A stretch of DNA of 63,224 nucleotides from Acidobacteriota bacterium (GCA_021818105.1 JAKAFB010000013.1:1-63224), one strand, 5' to 3'; positions 53,471 through 62,536 are shown, numbered from the stretch's first letter. Notes: generated by a model not told the origin, from the sequence alone. Program-made: numbers and translations.

Positions 53471-54940
53471 ATGAAATTCCTCAGTTCCTATATCGGCTTT
53501 TTAAATCCTCGAACTCCACGTGGGCTGGCTTTCTTGGTCGCCGCTTCTCTTCTGGCATTACTGACGAGCTGCGGAGGTGATCATGCGACAGTAGCACCTC
53601 CAACAACTGGGACTGTTGTTCAGGTGAACATGGGCGACGCACCCGTCGACTGGCTACTGAGCTTTTCCATGAACGTGACTTCCATGACGCTCACGCCCGC
53701 GTCGGGCAGCGCGATCTCTGTCACACCAACGGCAACACCGGTTGAGATGATTCATCGGCTGGGCATCATGGAGCCTGTCTCCGTGATTAGTGTCCCTAAG
53801 GGAACCTACTCTGGCGCTTCCTTGACCATTGGTTCGTGCAACTTAACCTACATCGATCCGACCACAAAGAAGCAGATGCAGACGAAAATCAACGGGCCAT
53901 TCAATGCATCCATTCCCTTCGGCTCCAATACAACAGTGGGAGATACGCCTCTCACCTTCAACTTTGACCTCGATCTGGAGCACTCGCTCACCACAGACGG
54001 TTCCGGCGCATTCCAGTTCGCGCCTGTATTTCACATGTCTCTAGGATCACAGAGCGGAACCGGTAACGGCAGCGGGAATGGCGCCAGCGTGAATGCACGC
54101 AATGGCGGCATGTATCAAATGATGGGTATTGTAAGTGCAGTTTCCTCTAACTCCTTCAGCATTACGCCGCATCAGGCGGCAAACACATTCACCTACCAAA
54201 TCAGCAACGAGACACGCTTCCAGGGGCGCATCGCGCAAATGGCGCAATTGGGCACCGGCATGGGAGTGATGGTCACCGCGCGCATGCAGTCAGATGGCAG
54301 CCTGCTGGCTACGAATGTGCGGGCAACAATGAGTGCGGGTGGCGCGATGGGAGGAGGCATTGTCACCTCAGTTACACCGCCGACCGGACAGCCAGCCACT
54401 GCGTTCGCTATCGTCATGCAGAACGGCGCCGGGGCAAGTATCAACACCGACTATCTGTCGAAGACGGTCACCGTGAACGTTACAGACACAACAACGTTTG
54501 AAATCGACACGGACAGGGTCAGCTTAAGCGGATTGCCCTTCGAGCCTGTCTTTGACCGCAGCAATATCAATGTTGGGCAAAGCGTACTGCCCTTCAGTGA
54601 GAGTGATCTTGTAGCAAGCACAACTGCATGCGACACAGCAGGAACAAGTTGTGGGACACTGACCGCCTCCACAGTGCGGCTGCGTGAGCAGGGCTTTCGC
54701 GGCACAACTGACGTTGCCATCAATCCCGGCACATCAACCACATTCACTTTAACGCTGATGCCGGACTGCGCTTTCACGGCGCTGACTGGTGCAACTGAGA
54801 TTCTGGTATACCAGCAAACTGCAACCAACGTAGAAGACAACACGGCAATTCCTGCAGGAGCAACACTGCGTGTGCATGGACTGCTGTTTAATAACGGCGG
54901 GCAATGGGTACTGATTGCTTCAACGATTGCCTCTTCTTGA
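53471..54940 (+). CDS. DUF4382/DUF5666-like lipoprotein
   Basis: A 489-residue lipoprotein. ATG 53471 has AAAGGAG 6 bases upstream, and the signal peptide ends in LLALLTSCGGDH, a clear lipobox. Residues about 50-200 resemble DUF4382 (VVQVNMGDAPVDWLLSFSMNVTSMTL). After a Gly/Asn/Ser linker (SGTGNGSGNGASVN), two beta-rich segments resemble DUF5666-type OB-like domains (GIVSAVSSNSFSITPHQA, then RFQGRIAQMAQLGTGM). The function of these domains is not known. It follows the TIG lipoprotein by about 107 bases on the same strand and ends at a strong terminator, so the two form a lipoprotein pair. Confidence 0.82.
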   Translation: MKFLSSYIGFLNPRTPRGLAFLVAASLLALLTSCGGDHATVAPPTTGTVVQVNMGDAPVDWLLSFSMNVTSMTLTPASGSAISVTPTATPVEMIHRLGIMEPVSVISVPKGTYSGASLTIGSCNLTYIDPTTKKQMQTKINGPFNASIPFGSNTTVGDTPLTFNFDLDLEHSLTTDGSGAFQFAPVFHMSLGSQSGTGNGSGNGASVNARNGGMYQMMGIVSAVSSNSFSITPHQAANTFTYQISNETRFQGRIAQMAQLGTGMGVMVTARMQSDGSLLATNVRATMSAGGAMGGGIVTSVTPPTGQPATAFAIVMQNGAGASINTDYLSKTVTVNVTDTTTFEIDTDRVSLSGLPFEPVFDRSNINVGQSVLPFSESDLVASTTACDTAGTSCGTLTASTVRLREQGFRGTTDVAINPGTSTTFTLTLMPDCAFTALTGATEILVYQQTATNVEDNTAIPAGATLRVHGLLFNNGGQWVLIASTIASS

Positions 54941-55024
54941 TGGTCAGCCTAAGGCGCTTCGGCACCGGCCCCGCTCCCGGCATGTGAACGCCATCATTAG
55001 GCATGTCAGCAGTCAATGCTGACC

Positions 55025-55061
55025 AACACGAACTCCTCCCGCCCTGGGAGGAGTTCGTGTT
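55025..55061 (+). terminator. Very strong intrinsic terminator
   Basis: AACACGAACTCCTCCC-GCCCT-GGGAGGAGTTCGTGTT forms a perfect 16-bp stem with a 5-base loop, followed by TGT and a few T. It closes the lipoprotein pair. Confidence 0.85.
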
Positions 55062-55326
55062 TGTACCAGGCGTCCTCCACGAGATGCACACTGCCATGTA
55101 GGAGTCGCCTCGATGCCCCCGTGCATATACAACACTAGAGATAGGATGGTGGATTTGACGAACTTTGCTCTTGCTATACTTATGACACCCAGCCGCATTG
55201 CCCCTGCAGGTGGGGCCCTAGTACACACGAACGTTAGCCGGCAATGTGCTAACAGAAGTACTTCACAGAGATGGAATTCAATAGTCATATACAGCGTGCG
55301 CCTGCAAAGAAGGGCAACCACACAAA
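55062..55326. other. Intergenic region upstream of the glycan cluster
   Basis: Together with the ~85 bases before the terminator this makes about 385 bases without a gene. It contains promoter-like hexamers at 55155-55180 and a short hairpin (GCCCC..GGGGC near 55199-55215). Nothing else was recognised. Confidence 0.4.
55155..55180 (+). promoter_or_regulatory. Candidate promoter of the glycan cluster (TTGACG / TATACT)
   Basis: TTGACG (55155-55160) and TATACT (55175-55180) are good single hexamers, but their spacing of 14 is short. TATACT alone could be an extended element. It lies about 150 bases upstream of the first glycosyltransferase. Confidence 0.3.
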
Positions 55327-56214
55327 GTGACGATCGACTCCAGACCTTCCGTCAGCATCGTCATCTGCACACGTAACCGGCCAGATGATTTGCACGCGTG
55401 CCTCAGCAGCATTGCGCGACTGATCTTAGTACCGGATGAAGTCCTCGTGATCGACAATACGCAGGGAGATTCTGCGACCATGAATGTTGCGATAACCTTC
55501 GATGCCCGCTACATCGTGGAACCATCCTCGGGTTTGAGCCGCGCTCGCAACCGCGGTTTGGCGGAAAGCCGCTGCGACATCGTTGCATATATCGACGACG
55601 ATGCTATACCTACACTGCACTGGCTAGAGAACCTGGTTCACTTCTTCACAGATTCACGCGTAGCTGTTGTGACCGGAGGGACGGTGCCTCCCGACTTCGA
55701 CAGTACCGCAATCACGCAAGTACCCACCCGAACGCTGAGCAGTCGTGATGCCCAATGGTTTGAAATTGCAGCCTTCGGCGGCCTGGGCATTGGTGCAAAT
55801 ATGGCGTTGCGCCGATCTGCCTGCACAGGATGGAAAGTCTTTGATGAACGGTTGGGCCGGGGAGCGCCCTTCCAACTCGGCGAAGAGAACCACGCATTTG
55901 TATCCCTGCTTGAGCGCGGGCATTCGGTAGTTCATGCCCCCGCCGCCGTCGTTCTGCACCCCGTCAAGCCGATCGATGTCGCATTAGAGGCAAGGAATTC
56001 CATGGCATACTGGCTGTTGCTGTTCAGCCAGTTTCCACGACACAGGATGGAACTTGTGCGGTACCTTGCGCGGCGACTGAGGCATAAGCCGTTGTCGTGG
56101 CAGCGCGTGCCGCAGGAGGAGGGCGCCATTATGCGCAGTAAGTGGAGCGTGCGTGTTAGAGCGGCGTTTGCGGGACTGATGCTGTTTCTTCGCACACCTG
56201 CGCCGAAAGAGTGA
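55327..56214 (+). CDS. Family 2 glycosyltransferase
   Basis: A 295-residue GT-A fold transferase. The nucleotide-sugar region VSIVICTRNRPDDLHACLSSI is followed by GLSRARNRGLAES and the metal-binding DDD motif in VAYIDDDAIP (about residue 85), then an acceptor-side GANMALRRSA. Near the end, LGEENHAFVSLLERGHSVVHAP contains the EE(N) catalytic-base region. It adds a sugar from a nucleotide-sugar donor to a glycan or lipid carrier at the inner face of the membrane. A GTG start is used; the ribosome binding site is poor. Base composition is lower in GC than the core genes. Confidence 0.9.
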   Translation: MTIDSRPSVSIVICTRNRPDDLHACLSSIARLILVPDEVLVIDNTQGDSATMNVAITFDARYIVEPSSGLSRARNRGLAESRCDIVAYIDDDAIPTLHWLENLVHFFTDSRVAVVTGGTVPPDFDSTAITQVPTRTLSSRDAQWFEIAAFGGLGIGANMALRRSACTGWKVFDERLGRGAPFQLGEENHAFVSLLERGHSVVHAPAAVVLHPVKPIDVALEARNSMAYWLLLFSQFPRHRMELVRYLARRLRHKPLSWQRVPQEEGAIMRSKWSVRVRAAFAGLMLFLRTPAPKE

Positions 56215-56248
56215 CGAGCGAGCGAATTGCGTGCCGCAAACTCAATTG

Positions 56249-57196
56249 TCAGGACGGCTCACCGAATTCCAATATCTTGTGATGCCAATGAATGCGCCGT
56301 CGCATCTGCAATGCGCGCATGCCTACATAACGTAGGAAGGGGATCTCAAAGAATTGCTCGCCAACCATGCACACCCCAGCGAGCAATGCATCAGCGAGTA
56401 TAGAATGCCGTGCGATGCCCCCGAGCAAAGCCCTTTGCCATAGCGGCCGTTGTGCGTACTTCTCCCATTGGCCTTGGATGGGGCTACCTGCGTGCTTTTG
56501 CGCAAAGAGCACATCGCTCAGAGCAAACACCTCAGCATCGCGAATGAGTTGTGCGGACGTCTTTGCGTAGTATTGATAAGCGACTGCTGAGCGAACATAG
56601 TATGCACGCATTCCCGCCTGGCATAAGCGGACTCCCAACTCGAGATCTTCGCGCATTCTGAACGACTCGTCAAAGCCTCCGATTCGCAGGAGAGGCAGAC
56701 GTGCCAAGGAGGTGTTGCTGAAGACGCACTCCACCGTATTCCACGGGATTTCTCCCGACCTTACCTGCCTCAGATAGAAAGCTCCCAGTTCGTGTTTGAA
56801 ACACTCTGCTGCAAGGCTTGGAGGGCTGTCCGCACTGAGAAAGATGGCTCCAAACGCGACTATATCCTCACCAGTTTTGTGCGCTTCCACATGCCTCGCA
56901 AGCAGTTCTGGTGAACACGTCATATCGTCGTCGATAAAGAGAACAAGAGATCCCACGGCAGCCTGCAGACCGGCATTACGCGCCGCAGCAATTCCTCTGT
57001 TGCTTTGCTCGATCAGGCGCATCTGGCAAGCCGGCCGGAGAGCACGCATTGCTTCCACCGTGCCATCCGTCGAGCCATCTACAACGACGATCAGTTCGTA
57101 GTCGTCTGCGGAAAACGTCTGCGCATCAAGTGACTGAACCGTCCGCAGAACTATCTCGCGACGATTGAATGTTGGAACAATGACTGAGATTCTCAT
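56249..57196 (-). CDS. Family 2 glycosyltransferase (opposite strand)
   Basis: A 315-residue GT2 enzyme: MRISVIVPTFNRREIVLRTV, VVVDGSTDGTVEAM, GIAAARNAGLQAAVG, then the metal motif LFIDDDMTCSPELL, and RMREDLELGVRLCQAGMRAYY with the catalytic acidic pair. The start is ATG 57196, seven codons inside the longest frame, giving the standard N-terminus. It is the only gene of the cluster on the minus strand. Its start codon touches the GTG of the divergent methyltransferase at 57197, so there is no intergenic promoter space. The C-terminal ~80 residues are helical and basic. Confidence 0.9.
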   Translation of the reverse strand: MRISVIVPTFNRREIVLRTVQSLDAQTFSADDYELIVVVDGSTDGTVEAMRALRPACQMRLIEQSNRGIAAARNAGLQAAVGSLVLFIDDDMTCSPELLARHVEAHKTGEDIVAFGAIFLSADSPPSLAAECFKHELGAFYLRQVRSGEIPWNTVECVFSNTSLARLPLLRIGGFDESFRMREDLELGVRLCQAGMRAYYVRSAVAYQYYAKTSAQLIRDAEVFALSDVLFAQKHAGSPIQGQWEKYAQRPLWQRALLGGIARHSILADALLAGVCMVGEQFFEIPFLRYVGMRALQMRRRIHWHHKILEFGEPS

Positions 57197-58132
57197 GTGA
57201 ATTTCTTCACGACGCAAGATACGTTGATGACGCTGGACGGATTTACCCCACAGCCCTTAGACAGACGTGGTCCGTCGCAATGGTACTATCATAGTGAACC
57301 ATTCCCCAATGGTGAGCGATCAAAGCGCAATCACGCCGGAAGGTTTCGGCCTGCGCGCCTTCATGGGTGGGGCTGCTTGCTCACGCTAAAACAACTCGTT
57401 CCTGAGCATCTTCGCGTGGCTTATCGGAATCGGCGAGTAAGCATGCGTCAACGTATGCTGCTGCTCGATCGCGTTTCGGACTGGTCAATCCTGCGCCGTC
57501 TACGTCCCCATCGCCAAGAGTTAGGAAAGCAACGCGGGAAATATATCGACAGGTTTTACGTTGAGGCTTTTCTTGCGCGCCACAAAGAGGCTATATATGG
57601 CCATGTGGCGGAAGTGCAAAGCGCTGAATATACCCGCCTCTTTGGAGGGGAAAGAATCGCGCGATCTGATGTCATCGATATCAATATTCACAATCCACAC
57701 CGAACGATCACGCTGGACCTGACGGACATCGCAGCGGCCCCAGAGAATAGGTTTGACTGCATTATCTGCACGCAGACGCTATTCTTGATCCGCGATTACA
57801 CAATAGCATTGCGCTCCCTGCGCAAAATGCTCAGGCCTGGAGGTGCACTGTTGGCAACTGTACCTGGCATATGCCCCGTGATACACGGTCACCTCATTGC
57901 CGGCAACGGAGAGGACTGGTGGAGATTCACAAGTCGCTCGGCGAAGCATGCGTTTGCAGAAGTGTTTGGAGAAACCAGTGTCGAGGTGCAGTCTTATGGG
58001 AATATACTGACCACCACTGCGTTTTTACATGGGCTTGTTCAAGAGGAACTTACGCGGCAGGAACTGGAATACAATGACCCAGCTTATGAATTGCTCATTG
58101 GAATATCAGCAGTCAAAACGACTGTACAGTGA
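57197..58132 (+). CDS. SAM-dependent methyltransferase-like protein of glycan clusters
   Basis: A protein of up to 311 residues with a class I methyltransferase core in its second half. NRFDCIICTQTLFLIRDYTIAL and LRKMLRPGGALLATVPGI are post-motif I to III regions, and EDWWRFTSRSAKHAFAEVFG is a signature I associate with methyltransferases next to GT2 genes. The usual GxGxG of motif I is not evident: the expected position reads YGHVAEVQSAEYTRLFGG. The start is uncertain: GTG 57197 is the longest, ATG 57227 is possible, and neither has a good binding site. The stop overlaps the next glycosyltransferase start (GTGA), so they are coupled. It probably methylates a sugar residue. Confidence 0.78.
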   Translation: MNFFTTQDTLMTLDGFTPQPLDRRGPSQWYYHSEPFPNGERSKRNHAGRFRPARLHGWGCLLTLKQLVPEHLRVAYRNRRVSMRQRMLLLDRVSDWSILRRLRPHRQELGKQRGKYIDRFYVEAFLARHKEAIYGHVAEVQSAEYTRLFGGERIARSDVIDINIHNPHRTITLDLTDIAAAPENRFDCIICTQTLFLIRDYTIALRSLRKMLRPGGALLATVPGICPVIHGHLIAGNGEDWWRFTSRSAKHAFAEVFGETSVEVQSYGNILTTTAFLHGLVQEELTRQELEYNDPAYELLIGISAVKTTVQ

Positions 58133-59043
58133 ACATGAGAGTCATTGAAGGGCTAGTCTCCGTTATCATCCCGTTCTACAACTGCGAGCGCTTTCTCTCG
58201 GAAGCTATCGATAGCGTCATCCAGCAGACCTACAATCGGTGGGAACTATTGCTGATAGATGACGGATCTACGGATGGAAGCACTGCGATTGCCCAGCAGT
58301 ATGCCAGAAGGTTTGCAGACCAGATTCACTACCTGGAACACGAGCACCATGAGAATCGTGGCGTCACCTCATCGCGCAATTTAGGCGTGGCAAAGAGCCA
58401 TGGTAGCTTCCTGGCCTTCCTTGATTCCGATGATGTATGGCAAGCTGACAAACTTCAGGTGCAGGTTGCATTGCTACTCACAAATCCAGGAGTGGGCCTC
58501 GTGTTCAGCCGCAGCGAATACTGGTATGACTGGGATGCAGACAACGTGCTTGGACAAAGGAATCACATCCCTGAACTCGCACCGGGGGGTATATCCTATC
58601 AGCCACCTTCATTGTTCACGCAGACATATCCATTCGGCCCTTTCGGGTCACCATGTCCATCAAGCCTAGTTGTGCGGCGCAGTGCGTTCGACGAGGTCTG
58701 TGGATTTGTCGAAGAGTTCAACCCAGCAACCTTTCAGGTCTTCGAAGACATTGCCTTCTTGTCCAAGATTTATTTGAACGTACCGGCAATTGCAACTGAG
58801 GAATGTTTGTGCAGATATCGGTGTAGAGCCGACTCTGCGTGGCACAAGATACAGAGTGGGCATCTCGAGGAAGCTGAACGGCGCTTTTATTTCCAATGGC
58901 TACGAGCGTACCTTCGTCAAAAAGCAATTTACGATGCGCGGATCTGGCGTATGGTCCGATCACAGTCCTGGATGTATGCCTGGCCAATTCCGCTGCGTGC
59001 AGCGCCGTGGATACGCCGTCTTGCAAAGCGGTTCTCCCGATGA
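58129..59043 (+). CDS. Family 2 glycosyltransferase
   Basis: A 304-residue GT2: LVSVIIPFYNCERFLSEAIDSV, LLIDDGSTDGSTAIAQQY, NRGVTSSRNLGVAKSHG, then the metal motif AFLDSDDVWQADKL (about residue 100), and FQVFEDIAFLSKIYLNVP with the catalytic ED pair. Start codon choices are GTG 58129 (overlapping the methyltransferase stop) and ATG 58135. The stop overlaps the flippase start (ATGA). It is translated as part of a tight methyltransferase / glycosyltransferase / flippase unit. Confidence 0.92.
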   Translation: MNMRVIEGLVSVIIPFYNCERFLSEAIDSVIQQTYNRWELLLIDDGSTDGSTAIAQQYARRFADQIHYLEHEHHENRGVTSSRNLGVAKSHGSFLAFLDSDDVWQADKLQVQVALLLTNPGVGLVFSRSEYWYDWDADNVLGQRNHIPELAPGGISYQPPSLFTQTYPFGPFGSPCPSSLVVRRSAFDEVCGFVEEFNPATFQVFEDIAFLSKIYLNVPAIATEECLCRYRCRADSAWHKIQSGHLEEAERRFYFQWLRAYLRQKAIYDARIWRMVRSQSWMYAWPIPLRAAPWIRRLAKRFSR

Positions 59044-60524
59044 ACCTCGACCACGAGGATCGCACACATCCCCCGTTTACCTTTCTGCATAATGGAAATA
59101 ACATGCTGGAAAGCGTACAAGCTGCTAGCCAACAACGGCAAACAGGCCCCAATGCGGTCCGAAATGTTGCTTGGAATTATGCGGGCTACGTCTTTCAAAT
59201 TACCATCAATCTTGGCCTCACCGCATATATAGCTCGCTATCTAGCGCTGCCTGAATACGGGCTGCTGCTTTTTGTCATGTCTTTGTCTTCCGTACTATAT
59301 CTGCTAGATATGGGCGTTTCCAGCATCCTGGTTCCCGCCTATGTCTCAGCATCACTTGATGCCAATAAGGAACGATTCACGAGCCTGCTCAGCACAATGT
59401 TCTGGGCACTGGCGGCATTTGGTGCGGCTGGAGTAATGATTTTCGGCTTGATTGCCACTCTGCTGCCAGGACCTTTCCATATACCTCCGGCTTATCTTCA
59501 TGAGGCCGTCATACTTTTTATCGTTGCAGCCTTGGTTATCCAAGTAAGCCTCCCCTCCATCGCTCTTGAACAGGCTTACCAGGCAGCCCTTCGATTTGAT
59601 CGCATTAACCAGATTCAGCTTGCCACAGCAACACTGCAGTTGGTTCTCTCTATTCTTGTACTCACTACTGGCTTTCGAATTGTGGCTCTTGCTATTGTTC
59701 AGTTGATAGTCGCCGGGGCACGACTGCTCTTGATGGCGGTCTTTCTTCACCCGAGCGTCAAGGTCGCGCGTTTGCGACTAACACACTTCAACTGGAGTGA
59801 ACTCAGACCGCTACTACATATGAGCAAGTGGGCGTTCCTGAATAATCTAAGCGGATCTTTCTTTGATTTTGCGGCATGGGCAATTCTAGGCTCGCTGGGA
59901 TCCATGCACGAAGCTGCACTCTTCGGCATCGCCATCAAGCTTCCAATGCAACTGCGCAACCTTGTGGACAAAGGGGCTCATGTTGCATTTCCGATTTGGT
60001 CACAGGCAGCGGCAGACAATGACCAGGTGCGATTGGCTCACAGTTACCTTAAGGTACAAAGACTAGTCATCGGCGGAATCCTCCCATTTATTATTCTGGG
60101 AACTGTGTTTGCGCGCCCTCTTCTACAGGTCTGGGCAGGGCGTCCGTACGAAGTTGCTGGAGCCGTGATGCAGTGGCTTTTGCTCGGAGCACTCGCGTAT
60201 GCCTTTGCCTATGCTTCAGACCTGATTCTGTATGCCTCTGGGCACGTCAGAAGCGCCGCCTTCATTGCCCTCCTGGGCGGGCTTGCGAGTACCGTTAGTG
60301 GGCTGTTGCTTGTACCTCATTACGGGGCAACTGGGCTCGCAGCAGGCATGGCTGTTTCGCAACTTTCCATCAACTGTACACTGTTCACCTTCGCGGCATG
60401 CAAGATATGCGGTATCTCCCTGGCACAATTGCTTCGCTATGCTGTCGAAGGGCTAGGCTGGCCCGTTCTTGCACTCTTGATTGCAGTTGCCGCACTTCAC
60501 TATCTTGCGTCGGTAGTAAATTAG
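59040..60524 (+). CDS. Wzx-like polysaccharide flippase (MATE/MOP superfamily)
   Basis: A 494-residue membrane protein with about 12 to 14 predicted helices. AVRNVAWNYAGYVFQITINLGLTAYIARYL is the usual N-terminal start of polysaccharide-biosynthesis translocases; YGLLLFVMSLSSVLYLLDMGVSSILVPAY follows. ATG 59040 overlaps the upstream stop by four bases; the frame further upstream is antisense-like. It should flip lipid-linked glycan units across the inner membrane. No Wzy polymerase is seen in the window, so polymerisation is either absent or encoded beyond it. Confidence 0.9.
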   Translation: MNLDHEDRTHPPFTFLHNGNNMLESVQAASQQRQTGPNAVRNVAWNYAGYVFQITINLGLTAYIARYLALPEYGLLLFVMSLSSVLYLLDMGVSSILVPAYVSASLDANKERFTSLLSTMFWALAAFGAAGVMIFGLIATLLPGPFHIPPAYLHEAVILFIVAALVIQVSLPSIALEQAYQAALRFDRINQIQLATATLQLVLSILVLTTGFRIVALAIVQLIVAGARLLLMAVFLHPSVKVARLRLTHFNWSELRPLLHMSKWAFLNNLSGSFFDFAAWAILGSLGSMHEAALFGIAIKLPMQLRNLVDKGAHVAFPIWSQAAADNDQVRLAHSYLKVQRLVIGGILPFIILGTVFARPLLQVWAGRPYEVAGAVMQWLLLGALAYAFAYASDLILYASGHVRSAAFIALLGGLASTVSGLLLVPHYGATGLAAGMAVSQLSINCTLFTFAACKICGISLAQLLRYAVEGLGWPVLALLIAVAALHYLASVVN

Positions 60525-60628
60525 CACTGGCTTGTATTGGCTGCAGTACTTAGTGGCTGCATCTACATGGCTATTTGGGGTGTGCGCACTGCCCTGCCAC
60601 TCTATCGCAGCGAAGGAGAGGCTTCCGT

Positions 60629-62491
60629 TTGAGCACAGAGATCGCTACCTCTGTTTCGCAGCCAGGACGACCAGTTCGGTGCAGCGTCATTGTAACCACA
60701 TGGAAACGCCCTGTTCTTCTGGAAGCCACACTCCATGCGCTCGTTGAGCAATCTTACCCAGACTTTGAAGTGGTTGTTGTATGCGACGGTGAAGATGCAG
60801 ACGTGCGGGCCATTTCCCGAGAGTTTGCTACGACTCCAAACATCCGCTGGATTTTTCATCCGGAAAATCGTGGTTTGCCTGCGGCACGGAATACAGGCGC
60901 TCGAGAGGCTGCGGGTGACATCATCTTGTTTCTGGATGATGACGTCATTGCAGGAACGGATTTGATCGCAGTACACATGCAGCATCATGAGTCCGCGTCT
61001 CCGCTGCGGCACATTGCGGTGTGGGGTCTTGCACGTGAGGAGCGGTTTACACCCCTGGCCACCTTTGTGGATCAATGCCTGCACGAGTCCTGGAAGAGAG
61101 GCCTGGCTGAAACAACGGCCCTGCTCGATGCGCGAGGTCCCGAGTCTGTAAGCGAGAACTTCGAAAATGTTGTCTGCTTCGGCCTTAACTGCTCAATTCG
61201 CCGTGATCTCTTCCTACGTTACGGTGGATTCGATGAGCATTTTCGAGCGTCAGACGAAGAGCGAGAATTCGGGATGCGCCTGCATCGTGCAGGAATTGAA
61301 TTCATCTTTGAACCGAGGATTTGTCTATCGCATAAGAATGCAAAGAGCCTTGAGCCTTACTTCAGAAATTGCTGGCGGGCCAGTGGAGTCCTCGATGCCT
61401 ATCGCGTATTCGACTTGGGGCAGCGTAATCCTCAAATCGAGCATCTGGTCTCCATCTATCAAGGTTATCGCTTGGATCGCTGGAGATCATGGTCAACGTG
61501 GCAAATGTCGGAGCCACTTATCGCGCTCTCACGCCTGCTGAGCGTGGCTGCCAATCGTACACAGTGGCGATGGATCTTTGGTGCATGGGGCCGCATTGCG
61601 CAATCTGCTGAATATTGGAGCGGAGCCAAAGAGGCGGGCTGTACATTGTCACAACTCGCAGTTGCTGCAGGATATCCAAGGTGTGCACTGCTGCTACACA
61701 GTATTTCGGAACCGCAAACTGAAGAAGAAAGCACCTATTATCTGGGACCGAGCAAATTCCGCCGCATGATGCACTACTTCCAAGCAGCCGGCTATACTAC
61801 AGCATCGACAGAGCAGTGGCTACAAAACCGAGTCACAAAGAAACAGGTCTTGCTCACGTTTGACGATGGATATGACGACCTTTTTGAGGAGCTTCTGCCT
61901 CTCGCAATTGAGCATCGTTATACACCGCTGATCTTCCTAACAGTGGATCAAATCGGCGGATCAAATGTTTGGGACCAAAAGCACGGCCTTCGCACTCGAA
62001 AGTTGCTCACACTCGATCAGATTCGAGAAATGCAGAGGTATGGCATCCAGTTCGGCTCACACACGCTCAGTCATCCATGGTTGCCATCACTCAGCGATAC
62101 GGAACTGCACCGCGAGGTACATGAATCAAAGCATCGTCTTGAGGATCTCCTTGGAGTGGAAGTGACTTCTTTCGCGTATCCGCACGGCGGAGTCGACAGA
62201 CGCGTTCGCGCTGCGGTAGCCAACGCGGGTTACAAGCTTGCATTCACTACCGAGCCCGGGCTGAACGGATGGAACGACCCACTGTGCCAGCATCGATCTG
62301 AATTGAATCAACTTACCTCCTTGCTTGAGTTTGCCTGTAAGTTGCGGACTGGAAGAAGTTGTTTCACTGCAATTTCGGCACGCATAAAAGTGCTTGAGCG
62401 AGAAATCCCGACGGCCACCCTTCGCGGTGCCTTGGGCAGTATTCGGCGCTTCGTGAGAAGGATGGTAAAAGGGCCACCGTCCACAAGATAG
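60629..62491 (+). CDS. Glycosyltransferase family 2 / NodB polysaccharide deacetylase fusion
   Basis: A 620-residue two-domain protein. Residues ~15-320 are a GT2 domain: VRCSVIVTTWKRPVLLEATL, GLPAARNTGAREAAG, metal motif ILFLDDDVIAGTDL (DDD at 103-105), and SDEEREFGMRLHRAG. After a ~50-residue linker, residues ~375-540 are a NodB-type deacetylase. Motif 1 is LLTFDDGYDDLF (410-414), motif 2 GSHTLSHPWLP (both metal histidines) and motif 3 FAYPHGGVDRRV. The metal-binding set D-H-H is complete. The start is TTG 60629, with AAGGAGAGG about 7 to 10 bases upstream. It probably adds an N-acetylhexosamine and deacetylates it, or a neighbouring unit. Confidence 0.9.
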   Translation: MSTEIATSVSQPGRPVRCSVIVTTWKRPVLLEATLHALVEQSYPDFEVVVVCDGEDADVRAISREFATTPNIRWIFHPENRGLPAARNTGAREAAGDIILFLDDDVIAGTDLIAVHMQHHESASPLRHIAVWGLAREERFTPLATFVDQCLHESWKRGLAETTALLDARGPESVSENFENVVCFGLNCSIRRDLFLRYGGFDEHFRASDEEREFGMRLHRAGIEFIFEPRICLSHKNAKSLEPYFRNCWRASGVLDAYRVFDLGQRNPQIEHLVSIYQGYRLDRWRSWSTWQMSEPLIALSRLLSVAANRTQWRWIFGAWGRIAQSAEYWSGAKEAGCTLSQLAVAAGYPRCALLLHSISEPQTEEESTYYLGPSKFRRMMHYFQAAGYTTASTEQWLQNRVTKKQVLLTFDDGYDDLFEELLPLAIEHRYTPLIFLTVDQIGGSNVWDQKHGLRTRKLLTLDQIREMQRYGIQFGSHTLSHPWLPSLSDTELHREVHESKHRLEDLLGVEVTSFAYPHGGVDRRVRAAVANAGYKLAFTTEPGLNGWNDPLCQHRSELNQLTSLLEFACKLRTGRSCFTAISARIKVLEREIPTATLRGALGSIRRFVRRMVKGPPSTR

Positions 62492-62536
62492 ATACAAATC
62501 TCTGCTCCACTTCAAGCAGTTTAGTTAGGTAAATAT

